Program-made: the position numbers and the translations under genes
The notes under the pieces: generated by a model
Databases searched by the model: none
Told to the model about the DNA's origin: nothing
What the model saw: only the letters and a program-made list of their open reading frames with translations
Part shown: one piece after another, positions 28,401 to 38,648 of the stretch
How the letters are laid out: each line of letters begins with the position of its first letter
Numbering within the stretch: position 1 is the stretch's first letter
Origin: Lacticaseibacillus thailandensis DSM 22698 = JCM 13996
Lineage (GTDB): Bacteria; Bacillota; Bacilli; Lactobacillales; Lactobacillaceae
Assembly (NCBI RefSeq): GCF_001312865.1
Contig: NZ_BBER01000003.1
Span: 62,001-126,000, forward strand
DNA: 64,000 bases
Direction of reading: 5' to 3'

Positions 28401-30415
28401 ATACCCAGCCTTGGGGGTCATCATGAAACAAATATTACTATAGTTTTGACCAGCGACTGGCGTCGTCCATTCAAAACGGAGCTTATCAACGCCACGAGCA
28501 TTATCCAACAGACTAGATAGATCAACCCACTGACCAGCAGTATCCGTCATACCCGTAATGATTGGCGTTGACTCAAAGCCCATTTCACCCCGGTACTGCA
28601 CGTAAAGATTAAATTTGGGGTCCTCCGTGAGGGCGTATGGATGACCTTCAATCCAGGCATTAGGCGCACCTACATACAACTGATTAACGTTGAGGTGATC
28701 ATCAATATCATACGTGGCCTCGTACTTTTGCAATTCTCGAATCCAGCCCTCACTGGTATATTTGATGTCTGCGCTCGGGCTCGTCAGTAGGTGACTCTTG
28801 GAGTTATCAGCTTGGCCAAAGATGTAATCAGCCGTCCCTAATTGCAGCCTGAATTGCAACTGGGCGTCGACGCAACCTGGGGATCATCATTCGCGTTGGA
28901 ATAGGTTGATAATTTACCGTTACCGTCAGCTGGCCCCCAAGTATAAAAGTATGCCTCACTACCATCAGTTGGGATCCCGCTCTTGGTAAAGTCGGGCACC
29001 GTGACGATCTTGGTAGTGGCAATGCTGGACTTTACTGCCTCACCGTTGATCGAGGTCGCGCCCATCAGTGCTTGCGTCGTCAATGAGGTGTTATACGCTA
29101 GATCACTATTAATTTGTGCCAAAATGTTAAACCGGTTGGCCACCAGGTTATTCACGGCGGCTGCCTGCTCGGCGATACTTGGTGCCTCAAAGTAAAAGCG
29201 CAGGGTCGTAGTCCCATCAGCATTAACCGTGACGTTGGGTGCCAACGTCGTACTATCAACGCCCTTGAAGGTCAGCCCCTTTGGTAGCATAAACGCCACC
29301 TGCACAACCGTTCCCGGCTCCAGGTACGCCTGCCCTAGTGTCTGCTTCGGGGCGGTGACCCCGACCGTGTACACGACCAGATCCCCAGCCCGGCCACTGG
29401 CCTTGCTGGTATCAATAGTGGCGTTCCCGTTAGCGTCGGTAATTAAATTACCATCCCCGTCAGTAGGCATGACCCCGTCGAACTGGCTGGCCACCCCGTA
29501 AACAGCTTTGGAGGTCACCGTCACGGTTTGCACACCACTATCCGTGATCTGGCTGCCATCAATAAATTGTGCACGCATCTGGAGCAGGGTCCCGTTAACC
29601 ACCGGCCCCGACTGCGTGGTAAAGGTGAACCGCTTGGCCACAGTCAGGCCGTTTTGCGGCGTGGCAAAATTGTAAACCAGCTGGTGTTGCGCCGAATCTG
29701 ACGTTGGGGTGACCCCATTAATGCCTAAGTCCATCCCCGCGGCCAACGTAAAATCGTCCGGCAGGTCCACTACTAGTTGTTGCGGCTGTCCGTCCGTCGT
29801 GATGCCGCTCACATTGAGGTTCAGGTCAAAGGCGGCCGTCTGCCCGGACTTAATGGTGTCCTGTTCCGCGTGTAAATCGAGGCTGGTCGTTGTGGCATCC
29901 ACCACCGTGGCAGCACTGGTCGGTGCGGCGCTGACCGGGGCACTGGCCGCACGACTAGTCGTGGCACTGCTACCGTACTGCTTATCCGCCGCGCTGGTCG
30001 CGGCACTACTCCCAGAATTACCAGGTGTCACGCTGACCGTAGCGGCACTGCTGGTCGCACTGACAGGGGTCGCGGCCGAACTGGTCGCACTATCAGCGCT
30101 ACTCGTGCTACTATCGCTACCAGCTGCCGCCGCGCTACTCGTGGATCCGCTAGTGGCCTGGTGCTGAAGTGCAACCGCACCACTAGTCACCGTCTGTGGT
30201 GCAACGGTCGTTGTCGCCGTCTGCCCATCATCTGGTGAAGCTGTATCGGCGTGTACCGGGGCCGCACCCAGAACGGTCATTGCGGTAGCAAAACCCAGCG
30301 TAGTGATGCTCGCAAACGCCAACTTTTTACCTGCTTTATACATCTTAAAATGCGTCCGCTCATCCCGTAAGGCGTATATGAGCCGCCGTAGTTGTCGTGC
30401 ATCCTTCTTCTCCAT
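25461..30415 (-). CDS. LPxTG-anchored MucBP-repeat surface adhesin with KxYKxGK signal (frameshifted)
   Basis: About 1650 residues. N-terminus: FKMYKAGKKLAFASITTLGF, a KxYKxGK-type signal of exported lactobacillar adhesins, ending at VHADT. Then a Ser/Ala/Thr-rich segment (residues ~60-165), beta-rich domains with isopeptide-type look, and near the C-terminus three MucBP-type repeats of ~79 residues (the second and third almost identical at DNA level). The anchor region contains LPDTG, LPATG and LPQTG, a hydrophobic helix LSVLGLGLLSLLSGLWF and RKREH. One base is missing near 28873. GGAGGG precedes the ATG. It interrupts the usual rplI-dnaB neighbourhood, and no SecA2/SecY2 genes are in the window. 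Confidence 0.88.
25980..26460 (-). repeat. Near-identical 237-bp tandem repeat inside the surface protein gene
   Basis: Two adjacent 237-base units (79 codons) differ at only a few synonymous-looking positions; matching points are 26044 and 26281. Such repeats recombine easily and can expand or contract. Confidence 0.85.
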
Positions 30416-30474
30416 AACGATTCACCCTCCAAAATTCTTTGACCACATCTCCCCAGAACCAAATTCCCACCGTG

Positions 30475-30481
30475 ATTATAA
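30475..30481 (-). promoter_or_regulatory. Candidate -10 of the surface protein gene
   Basis: On the minus strand TATAAT lies about 60 bases before the start, inside an AT-rich region that also holds the dyad AATATTA-TAATATT. No clear -35. Confidence 0.3.
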
Positions 30482-30610
30482 CAGAATATTACTAATATTA
30501 CCGCCTAATTGTGCACCAAAAAGCAAATTAAGAAAGCGAATACAAATGCCGCTAATAAAGGGTGTCCAAAGCAACCATTACGAGCGTTTACGGTCAAACA
30601 CACGGCCAAT

Positions 30611-30646
30611 AAAAAAACACGACATCCTCTAAGAAAATGTCGTGCT
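30611..30646 (-). terminator. Terminator of rplI
   Basis: On the minus strand CACGACAT pairs with ATGTCGTG across a 12-base loop and T7 follows. Confidence 0.9.
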
Positions 30647-30661
30647 TGTGCACAAGAATAA

Positions 30662-31117
30662 CTACTTTTGTTCGCCCACGTGCACGCGAATTTTGGCTTC
30701 CACGCCCGGAGCTAACTCAACGGGAACGTTCGTGTACCCTAGCGCCCGAATTGGCTCCGGTAACTTAATTTTGCGTTTATCGATCTTCAGCTGGAACTGC
30801 TTCTGTAGCGCTTGAGCAATTTGCTTGCTGGGGATGGAACCAAAGAGCCGTGAGTCGGAACCCGCCTTGGCCGTTAACTCAACCACGGTCTTGTCGTCCT
30901 CCAACCGGGCCTTCAACGCCAATGCCTGCTCGTGCAGCTCTTCCTCGTGCCGTTCTTCGGCCTTACGCTGACCCTCAAGCTGGCTCATGGCCTGCTTGGT
31001 AGCTACTTTGGCCTTACCGTTCTTGATGAGGAAGTTCTGGGCGTAGCCATCGGGGACTTCCTTGACTTCACCGCGCTTCCCCTTACCGCGGACATCCTGC
31101 GTAAAAATTACTTTCAT
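30662..31117 (-). CDS. rplI: Ribosomal protein L9
   Basis: Large-subunit protein at the base of the L1 stalk. 151 residues with the bacterial L9 signature: [20 protein letters not shown], then [13 protein letters not shown], a long connecting helix, and a C-terminal RNA-binding domain with [21 protein letters not shown] precedes the ATG. It follows gdpP by 73 bases in the conserved gdpP-rplI pair. Confidence 0.98.
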   Translation of the reverse strand: MKVIFTQDVRGKGKRGEVKEVPDGYAQNFLIKNGKAKVATKQAMSQLEGQRKAEERHEEELHEQALALKARLEDDKTVVELTAKAGSDSRLFGSIPSKQIAQALQKQFQLKIDKRKIKLPEPIRALGYTNVPVELAPGVEAKIRVHVGEQK

Positions 31118-31190
31118 CTTGCTACGTCCTCTCTTTCCAAGTATTACAGGCCAATTTTACTACTTGTCTACCGTCACGCCAACGGTAGGC

Positions 31191-33209
31191 CTAACCTTCG
31201 GCGTCGTTTTCGGCCTCGTTGGCGGCAATGGCGTCCACCAATTGTTGCTTTGCGTCCGCCACCGTTGTATTGGCCATCTGCGTAGCCGCGTTGCTCAAGT
31301 GGCCCCCGCCACCCAGGCGCTCCATAATTACCTGGACGTTCACGTCACCCAGACTCCGGGCGGAAATACCCACTTTGCCGTCGGGACGCTTGGTAATCAC
31401 AAAGCCAGCCGTGATTCCGGATAGACTGAGGAGTGTATCGGCGGCCTGCGCCGCAATGACGGGGTCGTACTGCCGGTTTTCCTCACCGGTACAGCAAGCC
31501 AGCCCGTCACCAATCATGTCCACGGTCTCAATCAGGTGGTTCCGCTGCAGGTAATTGTGCATGTTTTCCTTTAGCAACAACGATACTTTGGTACTATCCG
31601 CCCCGATGGAACGCAGGTAACTAGCCGCGTCAAAGGTGCGGGTCCCCGTACTCCGCGAGAAGTTCTTGGTGTCCACCGTGATGCCGGCCAGCATCGCCGT
31701 CGCCTCCAATTTGTTCAGCGGCGCCGCATTTTGGGGCTGGTACTCAAACATTTCGGTAATCAATTCACTCGTGGAACTAGCATACGGCTCAATGTAGACC
31801 AACATTGGGTTGTCCGGGAATTCCTCCCCACGCCGGTGGTGGTCGATGATGACCGCCCGGTTGCTCAGGCGCTCAAACAATTCTGGAGCCGTCGTGATAG
31901 ACGGCTTGCTGTGGTCCACCATCACCAAGAGGCTGTGGTCGGTGGCACCCGACAAGGCCGCCTCTGGGGTAATGACCCAGTTGGCAATCTCGGTGTCACT
32001 GGTGACCTTTTCCATCAACCGCTCCACGTCGCTGTGTAGGTGGTCGGGGTTCAAGACGACGTAACAGTCCTTCCCGTTCATCTGGGCGATGCGGCGAATA
32101 CCTAACGCGGACCCGATCGAGTCCATGTCTGGCTGGCTGTGACCCACCACGTAGACCTTGTCCGCCTGCTTAAATAGTTCTTGGAGTGCCTGCGAAATCA
32201 TCCGTGCCCGCACCCGGGTACGCTTTTCCATCGGGTTGGTCTTCCCGCCGTAGAACTTAGCATCCCCGTCGTGGCTCTTCACAACTACCTGGTCACCACC
32301 ACGGCCCAACGCAAGGTCGAGGTTACTTTGTGAGGTGGCAGCCAGCGTCGTGATATCCGTGTCACCGTACGCAATCCCCATGGAGAGCGTCAACGGCGCG
32401 TTCTGCTTACTGGTTTCCTCACGAATAATGTCGAGCACCTTAAACTTGTCGTGCGTAATCACTTCTTGCAGCGACTTGGCGTAAGCAATTAGCATAAAGT
32501 GGTCGCTATCAATACGCTTCACAAACATCCCGTACTGATTGGCCCAGTCGCTCAACGTCGTGGTGACAAAGCTGCGCAGGCCGGACACCACGGAGTCTTC
32601 CAGCCCCTGCGTCACTTCATCATAGTTATCGATAAAGATTTGGCCAATGACCAACCGTTCGGCGTTGGCCCGTTCCTCAATTTGAGCGTAATTGGTGATA
32701 TCCATCAGGTAGATGACACCAATACTCTTCTGCACAACGGTTGAGAAGCGGTGGTCACCCCACGTAACCGTCTGCGCTTTGGTGTCATCCCCCGCGTTAG
32801 TGATGATCTTGGCGAGGTTCGGGTCCACGTCGTTGAGGCTTTGCCCCAAAATGTGATCCTGACCAAAGTACTGCCGCAGGAATGGGTTGAGCCATTCGAT
32901 GTTGAGGTCATCATCAAACATCAGGATTCCCATTGGCATCCTGATGAGGGCTTCTTGTTCACCACGCTTAACGCGGTAAGAGAGGTCATTAATATATCTA
33001 TTGGTATTCTTGGTAATCGTCGCCAGCATGTAGAACGAGGCGACTACTAGTCCAATCAAGAGGACTAGCATGATCAGCGCGACCCACAAGCGCACAAAGG
33101 CGGACGCAATTACGCCAGCCAGTGCCAACACCACCATGGCCGCCGCGCCGTAACGCAGCTGGGTGTTCTCGAGGAACGCCGGTAGCTTAATGCGATTTAA
33201 AAGATTTTT
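31191..33209 (-). CDS. gdpP: Cyclic-di-AMP phosphodiesterase GdpP
   Basis: Membrane-bound enzyme hydrolysing c-di-AMP to pApA, tuning cell-wall and osmotic responses. About 672 residues: two N-terminal transmembrane helices (AAAMVVLALAGVIASAFVRLW and LIMLVLLIGLVVASFYML), a PAS domain, a degenerate GGDEF domain (no GGEEF), then the DHH domain with VYVVGHSQPDMDSIGSALG and VIIDHHRRGEEF, and DHHA1 with GGGGHLSNAATQM. The start MKNLLNRIKLPAF (33209) is my choice; the frame opens at 33257 and the ribosome site is weak either way. Confidence 0.93.
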   Translation of the reverse strand, partial: KNLLNRIKLPAFLENTQLRYGAAAMVVLALAGVIASAFVRLWVALIMLVLLIGLVVASFYMLATITKNTNRYINDLSYRVKRGEQEALIRMPMGILMFDDDLNIEWLNPFLRQYFGQDHILGQSLNDVDPNLAKIITNAGDDTKAQTVTWGDHRFSTVVQKSIGVIYLMDITNYAQIEERANAERLVIGQIFIDNYDEVTQGLEDSVVSGLRSFVTTTLSDWANQYGMFVKRIDSDHFMLIAYAKSLQEVITHDKFKVLDIIREETSKQNAPLTLSMGIAYGDTDITTLAATSQSNLDLALGRGGDQVVVKSHDGDAKFYGGKTNPMEKRTRVRARMISQALQELFKQADKVYVVGHSQPDMDSIGSALGIRRIAQMNGKDCYVVLNPDHLHSDVERLMEKVTSDTEIANWVITPEAALSGATDHSLLVMVDHSKPSITTAPELFERLSNRAVIIDHHRRGEEFPDNPMLVYIEPYASSTSELITEMFEYQPQNAAPLNKLEATAMLAGITVDTKNFSRSTGTRTFDAASYLRSIGADSTKVSLLLKENMHNYLQRNHLIETVDMIGDGLACCTGEENRQYDPVIAAQAADTLLSLSGITAGFVITKRPDGKVGISARSLGDVNVQVIMERLGGGGHLSNAATQMANTTVADAKQQLVDAIAANEAENDAEG

Positions 33210-33304
33210 CATATTCAGCAGCTCGTGTGAGCATTTCCCCCCAATTTGGTGATACACCCGAGCTCATTTTAACATGAACTACATTGGTACACACCCACAA
33301 CGTC

Positions 33305-33316
33305 GGAACCGGTTCC
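33305..33316. other. 12-bp perfect palindrome
   Basis: GGAACCGGTTCC lies between gdpP and the aldo/keto reductase gene. It resembles a LacI-family operator core but does not fit cre. Function unknown. Confidence 0.4.
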
Positions 33317-33348
33317 AACGGTCCCACGCAGCGCGAGCCACACCATGC

Positions 33349-34193
33349 TTAAATGACCTTGAGCGGCTCCTTGGCAGTCGGTGCGGGGAAGTAGCGGCTG
33401 ATCAAGCGTCGTCTGCCGCCGTGATGGTGACCTCCGCCGCTGCGACGTTAGCCGCCATGTGCTCCGGCGTTCCGGCTTTGGGGATGCTCAGCACGTTACC
33501 TGAACGTAGCGCCCACGCCAACAGCAACTGGTGCCCCGTAATGTGTTTGTCCGCCGCCAGGGTGCGCAATGCTTCGGGCAACTTGATTGACAGCCCCGCA
33601 CCAGAACCGTACGGTGAGTAACCAATCAGCGCCACATGGTCCAACTGCTGCCGTGGTATCAGGTCGTACTCGATGCCCCGCGCGGACAGGTTGTAAAGCA
33701 CCTCGTTGGCGACCACACCCTGGCCACCAGACACCGCCAACGCCTCCTGCAAGTCCATGACGTCAAAGTTGGAGACCCCATATTGCCGGATAAGCCCTTC
33801 CCGTTGCAAATCTTGGAGGGCACCAATACTTTCAGCTAAGGGCACCTTGCCCCGCCAGTGTAGCAGGTACAAGTCCAGGTAGTCCGTGCCCAAGCGGTCC
33901 AGGCTAGCCGTGAGGGCCTTGCGGATCCCCGCACGCGTCCCGTTCCACGGGTAAAACTTGGAAATCAGGTATACCTGGTCGCGCGGGTAGCCCTGAATGG
34001 CCGTCCCCACGACCCGCTCGGCCGCGCCATCACCGTACATTTCCGCCGTATCGATTACCTGCAACCCGTGATCCAGACCATAGCGCAGGCTCTGCACCTC
34101 CATCTGGGTGCGTGTCGGACTCATCTCACCCATGTGCCAGGTACCCATTCCTAAGAACGGCACCGTGGCGGTACCAATTTTCATCGTGCGCAT
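33349..34193 (-). CDS. Aldo/keto reductase (frameshifted near the end)
   Basis: NADPH-dependent reductase of the AKR5-type TIM-barrel. About 281 residues. Catalytic tetrad residues: Asp and Tyr in VIDTAEMYGDG, Lys in LISKFYP, His in YLLHWRG. Cofactor part LAWALRSGNVLSIPKAGTPEH. The apparent stop at 33402 results from one missing base near 33404; the repaired tail reads ADDALISRYFPAPTAKEPLK and ends at 33349. Start MRTMKIGTATVP (34193) behind GGAGGG. Confidence 0.92.
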
Positions 34194-34259
34194 TACTGAC
34201 CCTCCATTCGTGGTGTGTACCGCTATTGTACACTGCATCAGCTTGGTGGTGGCGGTAAA

Positions 34260-34273
34260 TTAGAGCGCTTTCA
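34260..34273. promoter_or_regulatory. Candidate cre site
   Basis: On the minus strand TGAAAGCGCTCTAA matches 13 of 14 cre positions. It lies between the divergent aldo/keto reductase gene (start 34193) and the small membrane protein gene (start 34357). Confidence 0.5.
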
Positions 34274-34356
34274 TTTTTACCCGGGCAGTTTTGCCTGTGC
34301 GCCCAGGCGCGGTACACTGATACCGGGAGTTGTTATGCAGGGAGGAGGTCCCAAAT

Positions 34357-34536
34357 ATGCGGGCAAAGGTACTGGCCTGGGTCATGATCGTTTTGAACTT
34401 GGCCCTCTGCTGGCTGGTGTTTGGCACCAACATGATGGACATGCAAAACATGACCCACGCCATGCAGCTGATGACGGGCATCATGTTGCTGGACGCAGCG
34501 ATGTCGTTATTTATGGCGTACCATCAACACCATTAG
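34357..34536 (+). CDS. Small membrane protein, unknown
   Basis: 59 residues: MRAKVLAWVMIVLNLALCW starts a hydrophobic helix, followed by a Met-rich loop (MMDMQNMTHAMQLM) and a second helix, ending YHQHH. The Met/His content could bind copper, but this is speculation. GGAGGAGG is eight bases from the ATG, giving good support for translation. Not recognised. Confidence 0.6.
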   Translation: MRAKVLAWVMIVLNLALCWLVFGTNMMDMQNMTHAMQLMTGIMLLDAAMSLFMAYHQHH

Positions 34537-34537
34537 C

Positions 34538-34595
34538 AAAAAAAAGCGGAGGCTAACCAAAGTCCCTTCCCGGGTGCTTTTGGTTAGCCTCCGCT
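34538..34595 (-). terminator. Terminator of the fructosamine-kinase-like gene
   Basis: A 17-bp stem AGCGGAGGCTAACCAAA with TTTGGTTAGCCTCCGCT, then T8 on the minus strand, right after the stop. Confidence 0.9.
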
Positions 34596-34600
34596 ATACG

Positions 34601-35457
34601 TTAGACCGTTAAAATGTTGTGCATCACGCTCGTGACCGCATCGTAATAAGCGGCACCAAACTTATCCAGGTGCACCATCAGCAAGTACAACTGGTAAAAG
34701 GGTAGTCGTTGCTCGTATCCGGGTGCCAACGGCCGTACCTGCTGGTATGCCGTATAAAATGCCGCCGTGAAGCCACCAAACACGGTCGAAATGCCAATGT
34801 CGAACTCACGGTCCCCATACAAGGCTGCTGGGTCGATCAACGCGGGTTGCCCGTCCGCGGTGAACATAAAGTTGCCGCTCCATAAATCCCCGTGTAGCAA
34901 GACCGGCGCTTCCTGGTGGTGTTGCAGAGCGTGCACCACCACGCTGCGCACCCGCTGGTACTGCTGGGCATCCGCTGCGGTCCACAACCCCTTCCGCGTG
35001 AGCTGGGCGGCCAACCGGTCAAGGCGCTCGCCCACAAACAGGTCGCTCCACGATGCGTCCAGCGGTTGGCAAAACTGATACTCGTACCCGCCGTTGGTTG
35101 CTCGAACCCACACTGCCCGTTGGGACTGGCGTAGGCGTGCAGGTGCGCCACCAACCGACCGAGGTCGGCCTGACTGCCCGTGCCGCTAGTCAAGTAGCTC
35201 AGCACCAAAAAGCCATCCCCTTCAACGGTTCCCTGCGCAATCACGCGGGGGGCGGTCACCCCGGACCGGGCAAAGGCGCGCAGTCCCGCTACCTCGCCGT
35301 CATAAAAGCTTTGTGGCTGTCCTGGTTGAACCAGTAAAAAGTAATCTTCGCCGGCCTGGGTCCGCAAGTGCCACGCTTGGTTCACATCCCCACCACTTAC
35401 GGGGGTGGCCGTTGCCACTGCGGGTAACGGTAATTGTGCTAACCATGCTGCGTTCAT
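34601..35457 (-). CDS. Fructosamine kinase family protein (frameshifted)
   Basis: Aminoglycoside-phosphotransferase-like fold; homologues phosphorylate ketosamines (deglycation). About 286 residues repaired. N-terminal GGDVNQAWHL and YFLLVQPGQPQSFYDGEVAG, catalytic LLHGDLWSGNFMFTADGQPALIDP, and YGDREFDIG. The break near 35095 joins the N-terminal part to NGGYEYQFCQPLDASWSDL. Start 35457 is seven bases after AGGAGG. Same strand as the cytochrome-b5-like gene upstream, but a terminator separates them. Confidence 0.85.
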
Positions 35458-35475
35458 CCAACTACCTCCTGAAAA

Positions 35476-35511
35476 CAAAGGGCGGCGATGCTTGTTCAGC
35501 CTCGCCGCCCT
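35476..35511 (-). terminator. Terminator of the cytochrome-b5-like gene
   Basis: GGGCGGCGA pairs with TCGCCGCCC across a 13-base loop; on the minus strand TTTGTTTTC follows. Confidence 0.8.
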
Positions 35512-35534
35512 ATTATTAATTGCCATAATGATAA

Positions 35535-35769
35535 TCAGCCGACGTACTGCCCTACTTTGGGTAACTTGGCCAATACTGAGTGACCATGCGGTGACTTCTT
35601 GATGGCCTCGGTCAGATCCTGGCCCGCCAAGTTGCATGGTGCTTGCCGGCAGCCCACTGCGGCACTCCCGTCACGTCGTACACCGTGCCGTCAATGGCCA
35701 CGTACGCTGCGCGCCATCCACACCGTTATACTTAGCTAATTCTGCTTGCGTAAACGTCTTCTCTGCCAT
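35535..35769 (-). CDS. Cytochrome b5-like heme/steroid-binding domain protein (two frame breaks)
   Basis: Not seen as one open frame because two single bases are missing. Restored, it is about 78 residues: MAEKTFTQAELAKYNGVDG, then AYVAIDGTVYDVTGVPQWAA, GKHHGNLAGQDLTEAIKKSP, and HGHSVLAKLPKVGQYVG. This is the cytochrome-b5-like fold (YVAIDGTVYDVT is its core), with His in KHHG and SPHGHS as possible heme ligands. GGAGG lies seven bases before the ATG. A single-domain b5-like protein is known in lactobacilli, but its ligand and partner are not established. Confidence 0.78.
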
Positions 35770-35856
35770 ACTCATTCCTCCCCGGAAAAATTTATTTAAT
35801 GTATATACCGGATACTGGTTATTCTACACCGCTTTGGCGAGTATGAGTAACAGCTA

Positions 35857-37699
35857 TTAGTCGATTCGCGGTAGGTCCGGGTGACTAACAAAGTAGCCAC
35901 AACCGCCGTCGACCGGCCACTTTTGCCGTACGTAATCAGCGTCCACGCTGTTATCAATGCCACTGACCACGATCACGACATCGTGCTGCCGACACTGCGC
36001 CACCAACGTGTGCAAGTGTTGCGCCGTATCCGGATCTTCCTCCGCCGCACGCAATAACGATAGTGGCAGCCGAATACCATCGAGCAACGGTAGCAATGGC
36101 TCCGTCACCTGCGCCACACTGTCCGCGTTCAGCCCGAGGACGAAGCCCACGTCCAGGTGCTGGTAGTCCGCCCGTAACGCCGCCAAGGTCATTAACGGCA
36201 CGGGAGCCGCCAACAACACCCGCAACCGCGTCGGACGCTGGTTACGTGCCAGTACGGCGGCCATGTGCGCCCGGGTGCGGGTGGACTGACAATCAGCTAG
36301 GGTGAGGTGCACCGTTAACGCGATTTTGCCGGCCTCCTGGGCCACCTGTTGCACAAAGTTGTACTGATGTGTGAAGGAGCGCGGCCCCGGTACGAGGTGC
36401 CACTGGTCCGTCGTCGCCTCGTACCGGGCAGTCAGCACCTCCGTCGTCATATCGGCGTGGTTGCCGGATAGCTGCCGAACCTGCGCTGTACAGTAAGCGT
36501 ACAGCTGCTGCGGCTGCACGTGCGTCGTATCGTGCAGGGTGTCGCCTTCAACGGTAATCGTGTCCCGTCCGTGTTGCTTACTTTGGTAAAGGTTATCGTC
36601 CGCACGCTTTAACAACTCGTCCAGATGGTTGTCCGTCACACGCACCGCCGTGATGCCCGCAGAAATCGTCACGCGGATCGCGTACTTGCTGGCGTGATAG
36701 GTGCTGTTCTTTACCGCCGCCCAACAAGCCCGCACGATTGCGGTCGCGGTGCGCGCCGGAATTTCATTAAAGATAATGCTGAACTCCTCACCCCCGGTGC
36801 GGTACAAACTGTGCTCCCCCGGATGCCGATCCAACTCCTTCTGCAGGGTGGTGGCCACCCCAATCAAAACCTCGTTGCCCGCTAGATGCCCGTAATGGTC
36901 GTTGACCTGCTTGAAGTGGTCAACGTCAATTGACGCGATGGTCAGTGGCTGGCCATTGGCGTGCGCGTTGTTAAAGGTCCGCGAAATATCCGCACGAAAA
37001 ACCGCGTACGTTTTGGCGTTCGTCAGGGCATCATAAGTTGCCCGCCGCGCATACATTGCACTTTCCCGTTCTTCCTGCCGCATGAGGTACAGGTACAGGG
37101 CAGTGGCCAGCACCGCACAGGCGTACAACACCAAGGCTGGATGATCAGCAACGGACTCATGCGGAAGCCCGCACTCACGCTAGGAATCGTGCCCCAGTAA
37201 ACCACCGCAATTAGCATCAGCCAAACAAAGTGTGGCACGATGTGGTAACGAATCCGGGGCCAGATACCATGAGGCAAGTGCCCACAGCAACGCAAACAAA
37301 CGGGCCGCCGTCCCCACGACGCTCCATCCAAGTTCACCATGACTAAGTCCCCACACAGCCATCAACCCGGCCGCCCGCACGACGAGCTCGCTGGGCCAGA
37401 TGTCCGCGTCCAGAATAATAAAACTCACGACAAAAAGGCCCATACCATGTTGTAAGAGCCCACCAACGTGTAGCAGCCGGCCGCTGGCCATCCGGTCAAA
37501 CAAGATTGCGGTCGCAATGGCCGCGAGGGCTGGCAATAACCGTACCGCCCGGTTGATCCCCGTTTTTTTCAGCGCGTGTGGTAGTCAGCCACCGCCAGAA
37601 TCTAGAATAGTACACCACAAAACCCAGAGCAAAGAAGAGCATCGTTAGACCCTGGGCAAATAACATCGGTAGACCGATACTCGTTATCGCATTTCGCAC
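35857..37699 (-). CDS. Membrane GGDEF diguanylate cyclase with degenerate EAL domain (frameshifted)
   Basis: About 615 residues: five or six N-terminal helices, then a GGDEF domain with IDVDHFKQVNDHYGHLAGNE (metal and substrate site) and YRTGGEEFSIIF, hence an intact GGEEF. No RxxD inhibitory site precedes it. The C-terminal ~240 residues resemble an EAL barrel but lack the EAL and metal ligands (EVLTARYEA at its start), so phosphodiesterase activity is unlikely. The start is a GTG (37699) behind GGGGG. Breaks: extra base in a T7 run (37563-37569), and single missing bases near 37262 and 37135. It follows the RpiR gene by 37 bases. Confidence 0.88.
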
Positions 37700-37736
37700 T
37701 CACACGTCCCCCAAGCACTTATCACCTCCAGTACCG

Positions 37737-38621
37737 CTACTCCCCGTCCCCAAACAGGTCGTTAGTCGGTGGTACTGGTGCCGCGGGCGCATCATTAGTT
37801 GGTGCGTCCGCAAAGATATTTTCAGTAAATTCGTAGGCGTACATCGCCGCGAATAGCGTATCCAGCGTGTATGCCACTACAGCCTGGGTGGCAAAGGTGC
37901 CACCTTGCGGTTGGACGGCCGCACTCCGGTCGGTATTGATGGTCACGTCGGCCAGTGACATTATGGCTTTGGCTGGATGGTTAGCGAGCAACACGGTCGC
38001 CACCTGCCGGTCGTGGAGGTACCGCAGCACCCGGGTAAACTCACCAGCCTGGGCGGTGTCCATGAAGAACAGCGCCACGTCATGACGCCCGAGGTTGGTG
38101 GCCACACGGGAGGCGTCAGCATAGTCCAACGCCGGAATAGCAAAGCGGTTGAGCTTCACCAGCTCGCGCTGAAAGTTCCGGGCCTGCAACTGGGCATCCC
38201 CCTGCGCAAAGATAAAGATACGCTGCTTATTCAGGAGGACTTGTGCCGCCTGCTGGATCCCGTGTAGGTCCAGGCGGGCCCGGGCGTCCGCCACGCTGCG
38301 GGCCGTGTAGTGCGCGATGCTGTCGGCAATGTCGGCCAGTGGGTCGGTCGCGTGAAACGGCAGCCCCGCATCGGTCGTCCCAAAGTCGGGTGTTTGCTGC
38401 TCAGCTAGCTCAGCGGCTGCCGCTTTGAGTTCACCAAACCCGCCATAGCCGAGTTTCTGGGCGAACCGGACAATGGCAGAATGCGACGTATAGGTCTCCG
38501 CCGCCATTTGTTCAGTCGTCGTGGTGGGGATGGTGGCTAAGTTTTGCTGAATGTATTCCGCAATCCGTTGCTCTGCAGCGGTATTGCCGGTCAATTGGTT
38601 GAGGTTGTCTATTAGTGACAT
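37737..38621 (-). CDS. RpiR-family transcriptional regulator
   Basis: 294 residues: N-terminal HTH (TTEQMAAETYTSHSAIVRFAQKLGYGGFGELKAA) and a SIS domain (RIFIFAQGDAQLQARNFQRE, VALFFMDTAQAGEFTRVLRY). SIS domains bind phosphosugars. A 30-residue Ala/Pro-rich tail follows. The start MSLIDNLNQL (38621) is behind GGGGGCG. No sugar-metabolism gene is adjacent; it is followed by the GGDEF gene, an unusual partner. Confidence 0.9.
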   Translation of the reverse strand: MSLIDNLNQLTGNTAAEQRIAEYIQQNLATIPTTTTEQMAAETYTSHSAIVRFAQKLGYGGFGELKAAAAELAEQQTPDFGTTDAGLPFHATDPLADIADSIAHYTARSVADARARLDLHGIQQAAQVLLNKQRIFIFAQGDAQLQARNFQRELVKLNRFAIPALDYADASRVATNLGRHDVALFFMDTAQAGEFTRVLRYLHDRQVATVLLANHPAKAIMSLADVTINTDRSAAVQPQGGTFATQAVVAYTLDTLFAAMYAYEFTENIFADAPTNDAPAAPVPPTNDLFGDGE

Positions 38622-38648
38622 ATCTACGCCCCCTATCATGCCCATCAT

